Source: Bifidobacterium choloepi
Lineage (GTDB): Bacteria; Actinomycetota; Actinomycetes; Actinomycetales; Bifidobacteriaceae
NCBI RefSeq assembly: GCF_010667615.1
Contig: NZ_VYSG01000001.1
Span: 310,001 to 374,000, forward strand
Length of the DNA stretch: 64,000 nt
Direction of reading: 5' to 3'
The notes under the pieces are model-generated. The model had not been told where the DNA came from. It ran no database searches and worked only from the letters and a program-made list of their open reading frames with translations. The position numbers were made by a program, and so were the translations under genes. Shown one piece after another: positions 35,170-44,967 of this stretch. Each line of letters begins with the position of its first letter. The stretch's first letter is position 1.

Positions 35170-36300
35170 CTAGTCGACGGCGCCGTCGTGGTATTTCGGC
35201 AGGACGATCTCGAAGTCGACGCCGCGGTCGTCGTCGACGACCTGGACGGTGCCACCGTGCAGCTGGGCGGCCCAGCGCGCGATCGACAGGCCCAGGCCGG
35301 TGCCGCCGGACTCGGTGCCGGGACCCGACTTGCCCTTGACGAAGCGGCGAAAGATGTCGCTGCGCACCTCGCGCGGGATCTGCGAGCCGAAGTTGACGAC
35401 GTTGGTGACGACGGTCTCCTCGAGCGGATCCTCGTGGGCCTCGACGAGCACCGACGTCTCGTCGGCCGAATGCTTGAGCGCGTTGGCGATGATGTTCGTG
35501 AACAGCTGGCGCAGGCGGTTCTGGTCGCCTTCCATGCGGATGCCGTCCGGGATCCTCAGCTCGATCGTGTGGTTGCCGGTGTCCGCGAACTGCAGCGGCC
35601 CGACGGTGTCGTTGACGAACGTCGCGAAGTCGAATTCCTCGACGTTGAGCGAGGCGGCGCCGGCCTCCATGCGCGACAGGTCGAGCAGGAACGCGATGAG
35701 GTCGGACAGCCGGTGCGTCTGGCGCAGGATGTTCTCGAGGTTGGCCGGCGTGGGCTCCACGACGCCGTCGGCCATGTTCTCGACCATCGCCTGCAGCGCC
35801 GAGACCGGGGTGCGCAGCTCGTGGCTGACGTTGGCGACCATGTCGCGGCGCATCTGGTCGGCGTGCTGGAGTTCCTCGGCCATCTCGTTGAACGAGCGCG
35901 CGAGCTGCGAGATCTCGTCGTGGCTGTTCGTGTCCACGCGCATGCGCACCGTATAGTCGCCCTCGGCCATCGCCTCGGCGGCCTTGCGCATCTGGCGCAG
36001 CGGCGCCGTCAGTCCCCGGCTGAAGCAGTACGTGAAGATCATCGTCGCGACGATCGCGATCGGCATCGCGAACCAGCCGTTGAAGCCGGCCTTCATCAGG
36101 AACCAGGCGACGAAGAACGCGAGGATCGTCGCGATGACGATGAGCGCCGACAGCTCGATCTTCAGCGACGTGAACAGGCCGGCCGGCTGCTGGTAGTCGA
36201 GCGAACGGTGCAGGTGCGCGCCGTGCGGCGCATGGGAGCGGTGCTGCTGGTGTGGCTGGTGATGCCTGTGGCGATCGGAATCTGGTTCTGGTGAGGTCAT
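35170..36300 (-). CDS. Sensor histidine kinase with His-rich N-terminus
   Basis: 376 residues. The cytoplasmic head (residues 11-31) has nine histidines, two membrane segments follow (about 50-70 and 76-93) with almost no extracytoplasmic loop, then HAMP, HisKA (phosphoacceptor about H160 in VSHELRTP) and HATPase (NALKHS, GGTGLGLS). The lack of a periplasmic domain plus the histidine tail suggests sensing of a metal or an internal state. RBS AAGGAACG lies upstream of 36300. It is the partner of the response regulator at 36435-37157 and lies just upstream of znuCB. Confidence 0.88.
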   Translation of the reverse strand: MTSPEPDSDRHRHHQPHQQHRSHAPHGAHLHRSLDYQQPAGLFTSLKIELSALIVIATILAFFVAWFLMKAGFNGWFAMPIAIVATMIFTYCFSRGLTAPLRQMRKAAEAMAEGDYTVRMRVDTNSHDEISQLARSFNEMAEELQHADQMRRDMVANVSHELRTPVSALQAMVENMADGVVEPTPANLENILRQTHRLSDLIAFLLDLSRMEAGAASLNVEEFDFATFVNDTVGPLQFADTGNHTIELRIPDGIRMEGDQNRLRQLFTNIIANALKHSADETSVLVEAHEDPLEETVVTNVVNFGSQIPREVRSDIFRRFVKGKSGPGTESGGTGLGLSIARWAAQLHGGTVQVVDDDRGVDFEIVLPKYHDGAVD

Positions 36301-36363
36301 CGTGATCGTTCCTTACGAAGTACGGGGTGACGCGGCGTGCCGGCGCGACCGGCGCCGCGAACG

Positions 36364-36400
36364 AGACAGCCGCCAGTGTCGGAACGACTGGCGGCTGTCT
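36364..36400 (-). terminator. Hairpin between response regulator and kinase
   Basis: Perfect 14-bp stem (36364-36377 with 36387-36400), nine-base loop, in the 134-base gap between the two genes. It may attenuate transcription into the kinase gene. No strong T-tract. Confidence 0.5.
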
Positions 36401-36434
36401 GGCCGTGAATGGAAGACGGACAACGATCCGTCCG

Positions 36435-37157
36435 TCAGTTCTCCGGCGGTTCGAAGGCGTAGCCGACGCCGTGCACGGTGCGGATCATCGACGGTCCGAG
36501 CTTGTGGCGCAGCGCCTTGACGTGGCTGTCGACGGTGCGGGTGCCGGAGGCGTCCACCCAGTCCCAGACCTCCTCGAGCAGCTTCTCGCGCGTCAGGACC
36601 GACTTGGGCTTGCGGGCCAGCGTGGCGAGCAGGTCGAATTCGGTCGGCGTCAGGTGCACCGGCTCGCCGTCGAGCGTGACGACGCGTTGGGCCGGGTCGA
36701 TGACGAGCGAGCCGAAGTCGAGGATCTTCTCGTTCTCCGAGTTCTTCGCGATGACCTTCGCGCGGTCCACGCGGCGCAGCAGCGCCTTGCAGCGGGCGAT
36801 GAGCTCGCGCATCGAGAATGGCTTGGTCATGTAGTCGTCGGCGCCCGCGCCGAGGCCGATGATCTTGTCCGCCTCGTCGTCGCGGGCCGTGAGCATGAGG
36901 ACCGGCACCGGACGTTCCGAGACAATGCGCTTCGTCGCCTCGAGGCCGTCCATCACCGGCAGCATGACGTCCATGATGACGAGATCCGGCTTCAACTGCG
37001 CGGCGGCCTGCACGGCGCTGGCGCCGTCGGAGACGACGCGCGCCGTCCAGCCTTCCGCCGTGAGCCGCTGGGCGATGGCGGTGGCGAGCGTCGGCTCGTC
37101 CTCGACGATCAATACCGTGCGCGGCGACGTGCCGCGCTGCGCCGACGAATTAATCAT
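36435..37157 (-). CDS. OmpR/PhoB-family response regulator
   Basis: 240 residues. Receiver domain with phosphoacceptor Asp about 63 (VIMDVMLPVMDG) and the conserved lysine in DDYMTKPFS, then a C-terminal winged-helix DNA-binding domain (LVIDPAQRVVTLDGEPVHLTPTE, split by variable positions). The start at 37157 is 20 bases after the glgB stop, so glgB, regulator and kinase may be transcribed together. The regulon is unknown; proximity suggests metal or carbohydrate control. Confidence 0.92.
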   Translation of the reverse strand: MINSSAQRGTSPRTVLIVEDEPTLATAIAQRLTAEGWTARVVSDGASAVQAAAQLKPDLVIMDVMLPVMDGLEATKRIVSERPVPVLMLTARDDEADKIIGLGAGADDYMTKPFSMRELIARCKALLRRVDRAKVIAKNSENEKILDFGSLVIDPAQRVVTLDGEPVHLTPTEFDLLATLARKPKSVLTREKLLEEVWDWVDASGTRTVDSHVKALRHKLGPSMIRTVHGVGYAFEPPEN

Positions 37158-37177
37158 GACTGATCACACGCCTTTCT

Positions 37178-39457
<2,280 letters not shown>

Positions 39458-39765
39458 GCCAAAAGAATAAGCACATTTGTGAAGGTCGCGGGCGGTTTCA
39501 CTGATATTCCCCGACAATTTCCTTACTTTTTTACGTAACGGCTAATATTCGCGCCGGCAAGTTCGACTGTCGCGGTCTCTTTGTCGAAATCGTCGCCGGC
39601 CACGATTCATCCGCAAGGCAACTTCGGCACGTCGTCGTCTCCCCTTCCCCGCCGGCGCCGTCCGCATGTCAGCATCCGGACGCCGGGAAGGGCCAAATGC
39701 GGCCAATCGTCCAAGGCGGACGGCATAATAAGTTGGGTTTTTCACGCAATCACCACGGAGGGTTC
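39458..39765. promoter_or_regulatory. Divergent intergenic region glgB / carD
   Basis: 308 bases with no gene. The glgB side is AT-rich (TTACTTTTTTACGTAACGGC, near 39520-39542, holding the palindrome TTACGTAA), which may be an operator or -10/-35 region. The carD side has CATAAT at 39724-39729 as a possible -10 about 40 bases before the ATG. Confidence 0.45.
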
Positions 39766-40353
39766 ATGGGGTACAAAGTCGGCGATATGGTCGTTTATCC
39801 GCGTCACGGCGCCGCCAAGGTCGAGGCCATCACCGAGCGTACGGTGAAGGGAGTCACCCGCGAATATCTTCAGCTGTCGGTCCTGTCCAGCGACGGGCTC
39901 GTCATCAACGTCCCGGTCGAGAACGCCAAGAAGGTCGGCGTCCGCGACATCGTCGACGCCCAGGAAGTCGCGAAGGTCTTCGAGATCCTGCGCACGCCGA
40001 TCATCGAGAAGGAAATGAACTGGTCGCGCCGCTACAAGCTGAACGTCGAGAAGATCGCGACCGGCGACGTCAACAAGATCGCCGAGGTCGTCCGCGACCT
40101 CGCGCAGCGCGACGTCGACGAGCACGGCCTGTCCGCCGGCGAGAAGCGCATGCTGACGAAGGCCCGCTCGATCCTGACCTCCGAGATCTCGTTGTCGGAG
40201 AAGCTGGAGGAAGAGGAGGCGCAGCGCCTGCTCGACGTCAACCTCGGCTACCGCGAGCCGCTGCCGGGCGACGACGACCACCACACGTTCGCTCCCGAGG
40301 AGGGTGCGTCCGAGACGCTCGCCCGCATCGAGGCCGAGACGAAGAAGAAGTGA
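39766..40353 (+). CDS. carD: CarD-family RNA polymerase-binding regulator
   Basis: 195 residues beginning MGYKVGDMVVYPRHGAAKVE, the RNAP-interacting (RID/Tudor) domain that stabilises open complexes, with an alpha-helical C-terminal half that binds DNA near the -10 (EMNWSRRYKLN). Typical of actinobacteria, where it supports rRNA and housekeeping promoters. RBS GGAGGG lies three bases before ATG 39766. ispF overlaps its stop codon (GTGA), giving a carD-ispF operon. Confidence 0.94.
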   Translation: MGYKVGDMVVYPRHGAAKVEAITERTVKGVTREYLQLSVLSSDGLVINVPVENAKKVGVRDIVDAQEVAKVFEILRTPIIEKEMNWSRRYKLNVEKIATGDVNKIAEVVRDLAQRDVDEHGLSAGEKRMLTKARSILTSEISLSEKLEEEEAQRLLDVNLGYREPLPGDDDHHTFAPEEGASETLARIEAETKKK

Positions 40354-40904
40354 CCGGTTCCGCCACGAACGACAATCTTGCGCAGGGCGCCGGCGACGAC
40401 ATGCACGGCATGGACGTCGCCGGCGCCCTGCGCATTGGATCGGGCTTCGACGCGCACCGCTTCGCCGGCGACGACCGGCCGCTGTGGCTCGCCTGCCTCG
40501 AATGGCCCGGCGAGGGCCCGGGCATCGACGGCGATTCCGACGGCGACGTCGTCGCGCACGCGCTGATCGACGCGCTGCTGTCCGCCTGCCGTGCCGGCGA
40601 CATCGGATCGCTGTTCGGCGTCGGCGCCAACGCGCGCGGCGCCGGCATGCACGGCGCCCCGATGCTGCGCGAGACGCTCGCCCGTGTCCGCGACCTCGGC
40701 TTCGCCCCGGTCAACGCCGTCGTCACCGTCATCGGCAACCGTCCCAAGGTCAACCGTCGCCGCGCCGAAGCCCAGGACACGCTGTCCGCGCTGCTCGGCT
40801 GCCCGGTCAGTCTCTCCGCCACGACGACCGACGGCATGGGCTTCACCGGCCGCGGCGAGGGCATAGCCGCCCAGGCCACCGTCCTGCTGCATTGTCTCCC
40901 CTGA
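40350..40904 (+). CDS. ispF: 2-C-methyl-D-erythritol 2,4-cyclodiphosphate synthase
   Basis: MEP-pathway isoprenoid enzyme, 184 residues. Zinc ligands are expected at GSGFDAHRF and the conserved SDGDVVAHALIDALLSAC. The usual DGHSDGD loop reads DGDSDGD here (His to Asp), worth noting. The last part contains TTTDGMGFTGRGEGIAAQA. It starts with GTG at 40350, overlapping the carD TGA, and has a Met-rich, disordered 20-residue head, so a later start near MHGMDVAG is possible. Confidence 0.92.
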   Translation: MTGSATNDNLAQGAGDDMHGMDVAGALRIGSGFDAHRFAGDDRPLWLACLEWPGEGPGIDGDSDGDVVAHALIDALLSACRAGDIGSLFGVGANARGAGMHGAPMLRETLARVRDLGFAPVNAVVTVIGNRPKVNRRRAEAQDTLSALLGCPVSLSATTTDGMGFTGRGEGIAAQATVLLHCLP

Positions 40905-40937
40905 ATTCCCGTCGATGTTCATCCGGGGCCCATGGGT

Positions 40938-41750
40938 CTAGGCGTCCGGAGGCGGGGCGTAGGCGAGGCTCAGGGCGGTGACGACGGGGATGCCCGCGGC
41001 GGTCAGGACATCGGTGCAGGCGCGCATCGTCGCGCCGGTCGTCACGATGTCGTCGACGAGGACGGCCACCGTCGCGCCGCCGTCCCCTGTCGGCCGTCCT
41101 GCGCGATCCTCGCGGCTGTCCACTTCCCCGGCATTGCCGGACAATTCCGGGACGAATCGTTCCAGGTCGCGCAGGACGAGGCGGTTGGCGAGACGGGCGG
41201 CGCGCTGGCGGACCGAGGAGGCCTCGACCGACTTGCGACGCACGTCCCTCGCGGCGAGAATCGGCGCGGCGACGACGTCGATGCCGAGGCGGCGGACCGT
41301 CATGTCGCCGGACAGCCGGCGCGCGACGGCGCCGACAAGCGGATCCATCTGGCGACGTCCGCGCGAGCGGACCGACTTCGGCGTCGACGGCGCGGCGACG
41401 ACGAGCAGGCGGCTCACGGACTGTCCTTGTCCATCGCCAAGCCACCGTCCCACGTGATCGGCGGCGAGGGCGGCGAGGATGTCGCCGAAGACGCCGTCGC
41501 ATTCCTCGTCGCCGTGGTCCTTCCACAGCAGGATCGCGTCGCGGACGGGACCGGCGTAGGTGGCGGCGCCGAAGCCGCACCCGGCCAGCGTGCCGGGCAG
41601 CGGATAGCTCCAGTCGCGGCCGAACAGTTCCAGGCACCGTGGGCACAGCACTTCGTCGGGCATGTCGCAGCCGGCGCAGCCGCGCGGGAACACGAGGTCA
41701 CGCACGGTCGCGCCGAGGATCCGCGTCGTTCCGGCAACGGCCGAGGTCAC
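40938..41750 (-). CDS. ComF/ComFC-family phosphoribosyltransferase-like protein
   Basis: 270 residues with an N-terminal zinc ribbon (CAGCDMP, then CPRC) and a C-terminal phosphoribosyltransferase fold with the PRPP loop VAVLVDDIVTTGATM. In competent bacteria ComFC helps DNA uptake; in others the role is unclear. GTG start at 41750. It lies 52 bases after the HAD gene on the same strand. Confidence 0.82.
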   Translation of the reverse strand: MTSAVAGTTRILGATVRDLVFPRGCAGCDMPDEVLCPRCLELFGRDWSYPLPGTLAGCGFGAATYAGPVRDAILLWKDHGDEECDGVFGDILAALAADHVGRWLGDGQGQSVSRLLVVAAPSTPKSVRSRGRRQMDPLVGAVARRLSGDMTVRRLGIDVVAAPILAARDVRRKSVEASSVRQRAARLANRLVLRDLERFVPELSGNAGEVDSREDRAGRPTGDGGATVAVLVDDIVTTGATMRACTDVLTAAGIPVVTALSLAYAPPPDA

Positions 41751-41802
41751 GGCTACGCGGCGACCGGCATGGCCCCGGCGACGGCCATTGGCCGGATGGT
41801 GT

Positions 41803-42678
41803 TCAGCGATGATGGCGGAACCAATCGTTCATGTGGCTGACGACGGCGAGCGTGTCCTCGGGCCCGTCGACGCGCAGCGCGCGGGTGCCGGCCCTGGCAG
41901 CCGGATAGTCGTTGCCGTCGGGGTCCATGCGGTCGCCGATGAAGACGATGTCGCCGATGCCGACGCCGAGCATGCCGGCGAGCTCGTTGACGGCGTAGGC
42001 CTTGTCGACGCCGCGCAGCGAGACGTCGACGCTCGTCGAGCCACCCGAGCGCACCTCGAGGTGCGGCACGTCGCGCTGGACGGCGACCTTGAGGCGGTTC
42101 TTCTTCTCGTTCGTCGGGTCCCACTGTTCCTTGAGCTCGACCGGCGCCTGCTGGCCGAGGGCCGAGAACGTGATCTGGCTGCCGCGGTCCTCGATGACAT
42201 CGCCGTACGGATGCTCTTCCCACAGGCCCATCTCGCGGGCGTGGCGCTCGAGCGACTTCATGACGAGCTTGCGGTCGATTTCGCTCAGGTCGTGCTTGTA
42301 CTGGAGCTCCCATTCCCCGGCCGGCCGGCCGCTGCCCTCCCCCTCGGACGGATGGTCGCTCGCCGGCGTCGGCGACGCGGCGGCTTTCCAGCGGTAGTAG
42401 CGGGTGCCGCTCGTCGGCATCAGGTATATGTTGTCGCGGTTCGCCTCGGCCGTCAGCATGTCGGTGACCTGGCTCGTCACGAGTGCCATCGTGCCGCCGG
42501 AGACGATCGCGACCGGCACGTGTCCGGTCAGCTCGGACAGCGCCGCGGCCATCGGTTCCTTCATCGGCTTCTTGCTCCTGGCCAGCGTGCCGTCGAGATC
42601 GAACGCCACCATCCTCATGGCGCCGCTGACGGCATCGAGATCGACGTCGGTCCAGTTCGGTACGACGACAGCTTCCAT
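41803..42678 (-). CDS. HAD-superfamily (IIB) phosphatase
   Basis: 291 residues, motif I MVAFDLDGTLARSKKP (nucleophile Asp), motif II ending in VSGG, motif IV in DIVFIGDRMDPDGNDY and a cap domain between. The Cof/IIB group includes sugar phosphatases and phosphomannomutase-like enzymes; the substrate is not known here. Start ATG 42678 has GGGAGGATGGG upstream. It is followed by the ComF-like gene. Confidence 0.86.
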   Translation of the reverse strand: MEAVVVPNWTDVDLDAVSGAMRMVAFDLDGTLARSKKPMKEPMAAALSELTGHVPVAIVSGGTMALVTSQVTDMLTAEANRDNIYLMPTSGTRYYRWKAAASPTPASDHPSEGEGSGRPAGEWELQYKHDLSEIDRKLVMKSLERHAREMGLWEEHPYGDVIEDRGSQITFSALGQQAPVELKEQWDPTNEKKNRLKVAVQRDVPHLEVRSGGSTSVDVSLRGVDKAYAVNELAGMLGVGIGDIVFIGDRMDPDGNDYPAARAGTRALRVDGPEDTLAVVSHMNDWFRHHR

Positions 42679-42745
42679 CCCATCCTCCCGGGTTTCGGTT
42701 ACGCAATCGGTCCACCATCCTACCGCATGGAGTAGGGTGTTCCAT

Positions 42746-43174
42746 ATGCAGACACCACCCTGGGAAGCGAAAGTCTATCGGAATCGTCACGGCCGCGGCG
42801 TCAGGACGCCGATGTTCGGCACCCGCCTGCCGCGCTACCGCACGCGCAGCGGCTATTTCGACGACGCCGTCGCCTCGCAGCTCAAGCGGCTCAACGGCGC
42901 GTGGCCCGAGCTGATCGGGCCGGTCCAGTTCGCCGTCGAGGACGTGCCGCCGTCGAATCCGGCGCCGTGGGAGCGCCAGCCGCAGCTGACGTCGCAGGCG
43001 TTCGCCGCCACGCACGGCTCCCCCGCCCGCATCGTCCTCTACCGCATGCCGTTGCAGAGCCACGCCCGCGACCGCGAGGACCTGCAGTTCGCCATCCGCG
43101 ACGAGCTCGTCCTGCGCATCGCCGAGCTCTACGGGCGCCGCCCCGAGGAAATCGATCCGGACTGGGGCATGTAG
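42746..43174 (+). CDS. Zincin-like metallopeptidase-family protein lacking HExxH
   Basis: 142 residues matching the small actinobacterial zincin-like family (PF06262-type) in overall layout: basic N-terminus, FDDAVASQLKRL, a central beta region (GPVQFAVEDVP), IVLYRMPLQ and a C-terminal helix. The family normally has an RHEIxHH zinc motif; here the matching position reads AIRDELVLRIAEL, so both histidines are gone. It is therefore probably not an active metallopeptidase, or the family assignment is only distant. ATG 42746; RBS weak (GGAG further upstream). Confidence 0.7.
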   Translation: MQTPPWEAKVYRNRHGRGVRTPMFGTRLPRYRTRSGYFDDAVASQLKRLNGAWPELIGPVQFAVEDVPPSNPAPWERQPQLTSQAFAATHGSPARIVLYRMPLQSHARDREDLQFAIRDELVLRIAELYGRRPEEIDPDWGM

Positions 43175-43190
43175 GCAGACCTGCCACCCC

Positions 43191-43243
43191 GTCATTGATG
43201 TCGCGAGCCCGGGCTTGAAGCCCGGGCTCGCGACATCAATGAC
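43191..43243. repeat. GATGTC-family hairpin, copy 5
   Basis: Perfect 26-bp arms (43191-43216 and 43218-43243) with a single-base loop, between convergent genes. The arms reach into the stop codon of the DUF5719-type gene on the minus strand and start 16 bases past the plus-strand zincin gene. No T-tract on either side. Confidence 0.75.
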
Positions 43244-44967
43244 TACTTCACGATCGTCGGGTCGTTGATCGCGTTCACCGTCGTCTTCGAGACGGTCAGC
43301 GGCGTCGAGGCGACATAGGCCAGCCCGGCGAGGCCGGCACCGGAGACGGACTTCGACGACAGGCCGAGGCCCCAGACGACCGTTGCCGGATTGTTGTTGT
43401 CGTCGTCGGCGGACGTCGTCGCGGACGAATCGTCGCCGCTGGCGTCCGTCGTGACGCGGACGGCGGCGACGTCGTCGCCGAGGTCGGAGACGGCGACGGA
43501 CAGGCCGGATTCGTGGTCGATCGTCTCCGACTTCGCCGTGCCGAACGTGCCGTCGGCCTTGACCGGCTGCAGCGTCACCGTTGCCGCTTCGGACGTCGGG
43601 TTGACGAGGACGACGGAGGCCTGCGCGTCGGACGGCACGGCGACGGCCGATTCGCCGGCGGCGGCGCTGCCGGCCACGAGCGCGAAGTCGCGCTGGCCGC
43701 CGTCGCCGGACTTCGACACCTTCGCGAGGATCGAGAAATCGTCGCCGGTCGACGTGCCGGTCGACGCGTCCTCCGTCGTCGCGACGAGACCGGTCGTCCA
43801 GCCGGGCGCGTCGTCGAGCGTGACGACGGAGACCTTGCCGGCCGCCAGCTGGACCGTCTTCGCGGTTTCGGCGCCGGCGGTGCCGGTCCACTTGAGCGTC
43901 ACGTCGGTGTCGACGTCGGCGTACAGGTACGTCGTCAGCGACTCGGAGGACGAATCGTACGATCCGAGCGGGATGGCCTGCACGGCCGCCGAGTCGCCGG
44001 TGGCCTTCGAGGCGAGCGGGACGGCGAAGTCCGAGCCGTTCGGCGTCAGGCCGTCCATCGCGATCGAGCGCACGACGGCGCCGACCGGCGTCACCGAGCT
44101 CGTCAGCTTGACGTAGAGGCCGGACTGGTCGCCGGCGGCGGCCGCGAGGTCGACGGTGGCCGACGAGGCGGCGGCGATCGCGATCGTCGAGTTCGTCGCC
44201 ATCGCGACGTCGCCGTCGGGGCCGTGGATCTCGATGTCGACGGTCGTCGCGCGGTCGCCGGGGTTGGTGATGACGAGCTGCTCGGTCGTCGACGACGATG
44301 TTTCGGGCACGAGCAGCGTCTGCGTCAGCGCCGTCGTCGTACAGCCGGCGGCCGAGACGCCCTCGATGTCGCCGGTCGTCGCCCAGCTGAACAGCGTGCC
44401 GGCGGCGCCGGTGCCGTCGTCGGCGGTCAGGATGCGGGTGTCGAGGACGGTCGCTTCCTTCTGCGAGTCGGCAGAGGCGACGACGGCCGTGTCGTCGTCG
44501 GACGAGGACGATTCCTCCGTGTCCGACGTCGCCGTCGACGTCGTCGGACCGCTCAGGACCGTGGCGTTCGCGCCGTCGACGTCGGAGAGCGCCTCGACCT
44601 GCGCATGGAAGACGGAGCCGAGCGCGACGTAGCGGGTACGCGACGCGATGTCGCCGGTCGTCGCCTGGAATTCCGAGTCGCCGTACGAGCCGGTGTCGGC
44701 GAGGTTCATCTGCGCCGGGCAGTACTGCTCGATCTGCTTAGGGCTGGCGAGCTGCGAGACGGCGGCGCTCGACGTGGCCGAGTCGGCGGACGTCGTCGGC
44801 AGCAGCGTCAGCGCGGCGACGACGGCCGCCGCGACGACGGCGCCGACGATGCCGACCGTCGCCCGTCCGGCGCGGTGGCGACCCGAGCGCGCCATGTCCG
44901 GCGCGCCGTCATGATGTTCTTCGCCGGCGGTCACGAGATCGTGGTCATTGCGGTCGGTGCGGCTCAT
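43243..44967 (-). CDS. DUF5719-family envelope protein
   Basis: 574 residues: a short cytoplasmic head, one membrane segment near 37-56 (VGIVGAVVAAAVVAALTLL), then a large extracytoplasmic part with Thr/Ser/Asp/Ala-rich repeats of beta-sandwich character (for example LLVPETSSSTTEQLVITNPG). The function of this actinobacterial family is unknown. It overlaps the start of the GT2 gene stop by four bases (ATGA), so the two are coupled. Low-complexity Asp/Ser stretches near residues 150 and 530 contain ACGAWTCGT motifs. Confidence 0.78.
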   Translation of the reverse strand: MSRTDRNDHDLVTAGEEHHDGAPDMARSGRHRAGRATVGIVGAVVAAAVVAALTLLPTTSADSATSSAAVSQLASPKQIEQYCPAQMNLADTGSYGDSEFQATTGDIASRTRYVALGSVFHAQVEALSDVDGANATVLSGPTTSTATSDTEESSSSDDDTAVVASADSQKEATVLDTRILTADDGTGAAGTLFSWATTGDIEGVSAAGCTTTALTQTLLVPETSSSTTEQLVITNPGDRATTVDIEIHGPDGDVAMATNSTIAIAAASSATVDLAAAAGDQSGLYVKLTSSVTPVGAVVRSIAMDGLTPNGSDFAVPLASKATGDSAAVQAIPLGSYDSSSESLTTYLYADVDTDVTLKWTGTAGAETAKTVQLAAGKVSVVTLDDAPGWTTGLVATTEDASTGTSTGDDFSILAKVSKSGDGGQRDFALVAGSAAAGESAVAVPSDAQASVVLVNPTSEAATVTLQPVKADGTFGTAKSETIDHESGLSVAVSDLGDDVAAVRVTTDASGDDSSATTSADDDNNNPATVVWGLGLSSKSVSGAGLAGLAYVASTPLTVSKTTVNAINDPTIVK

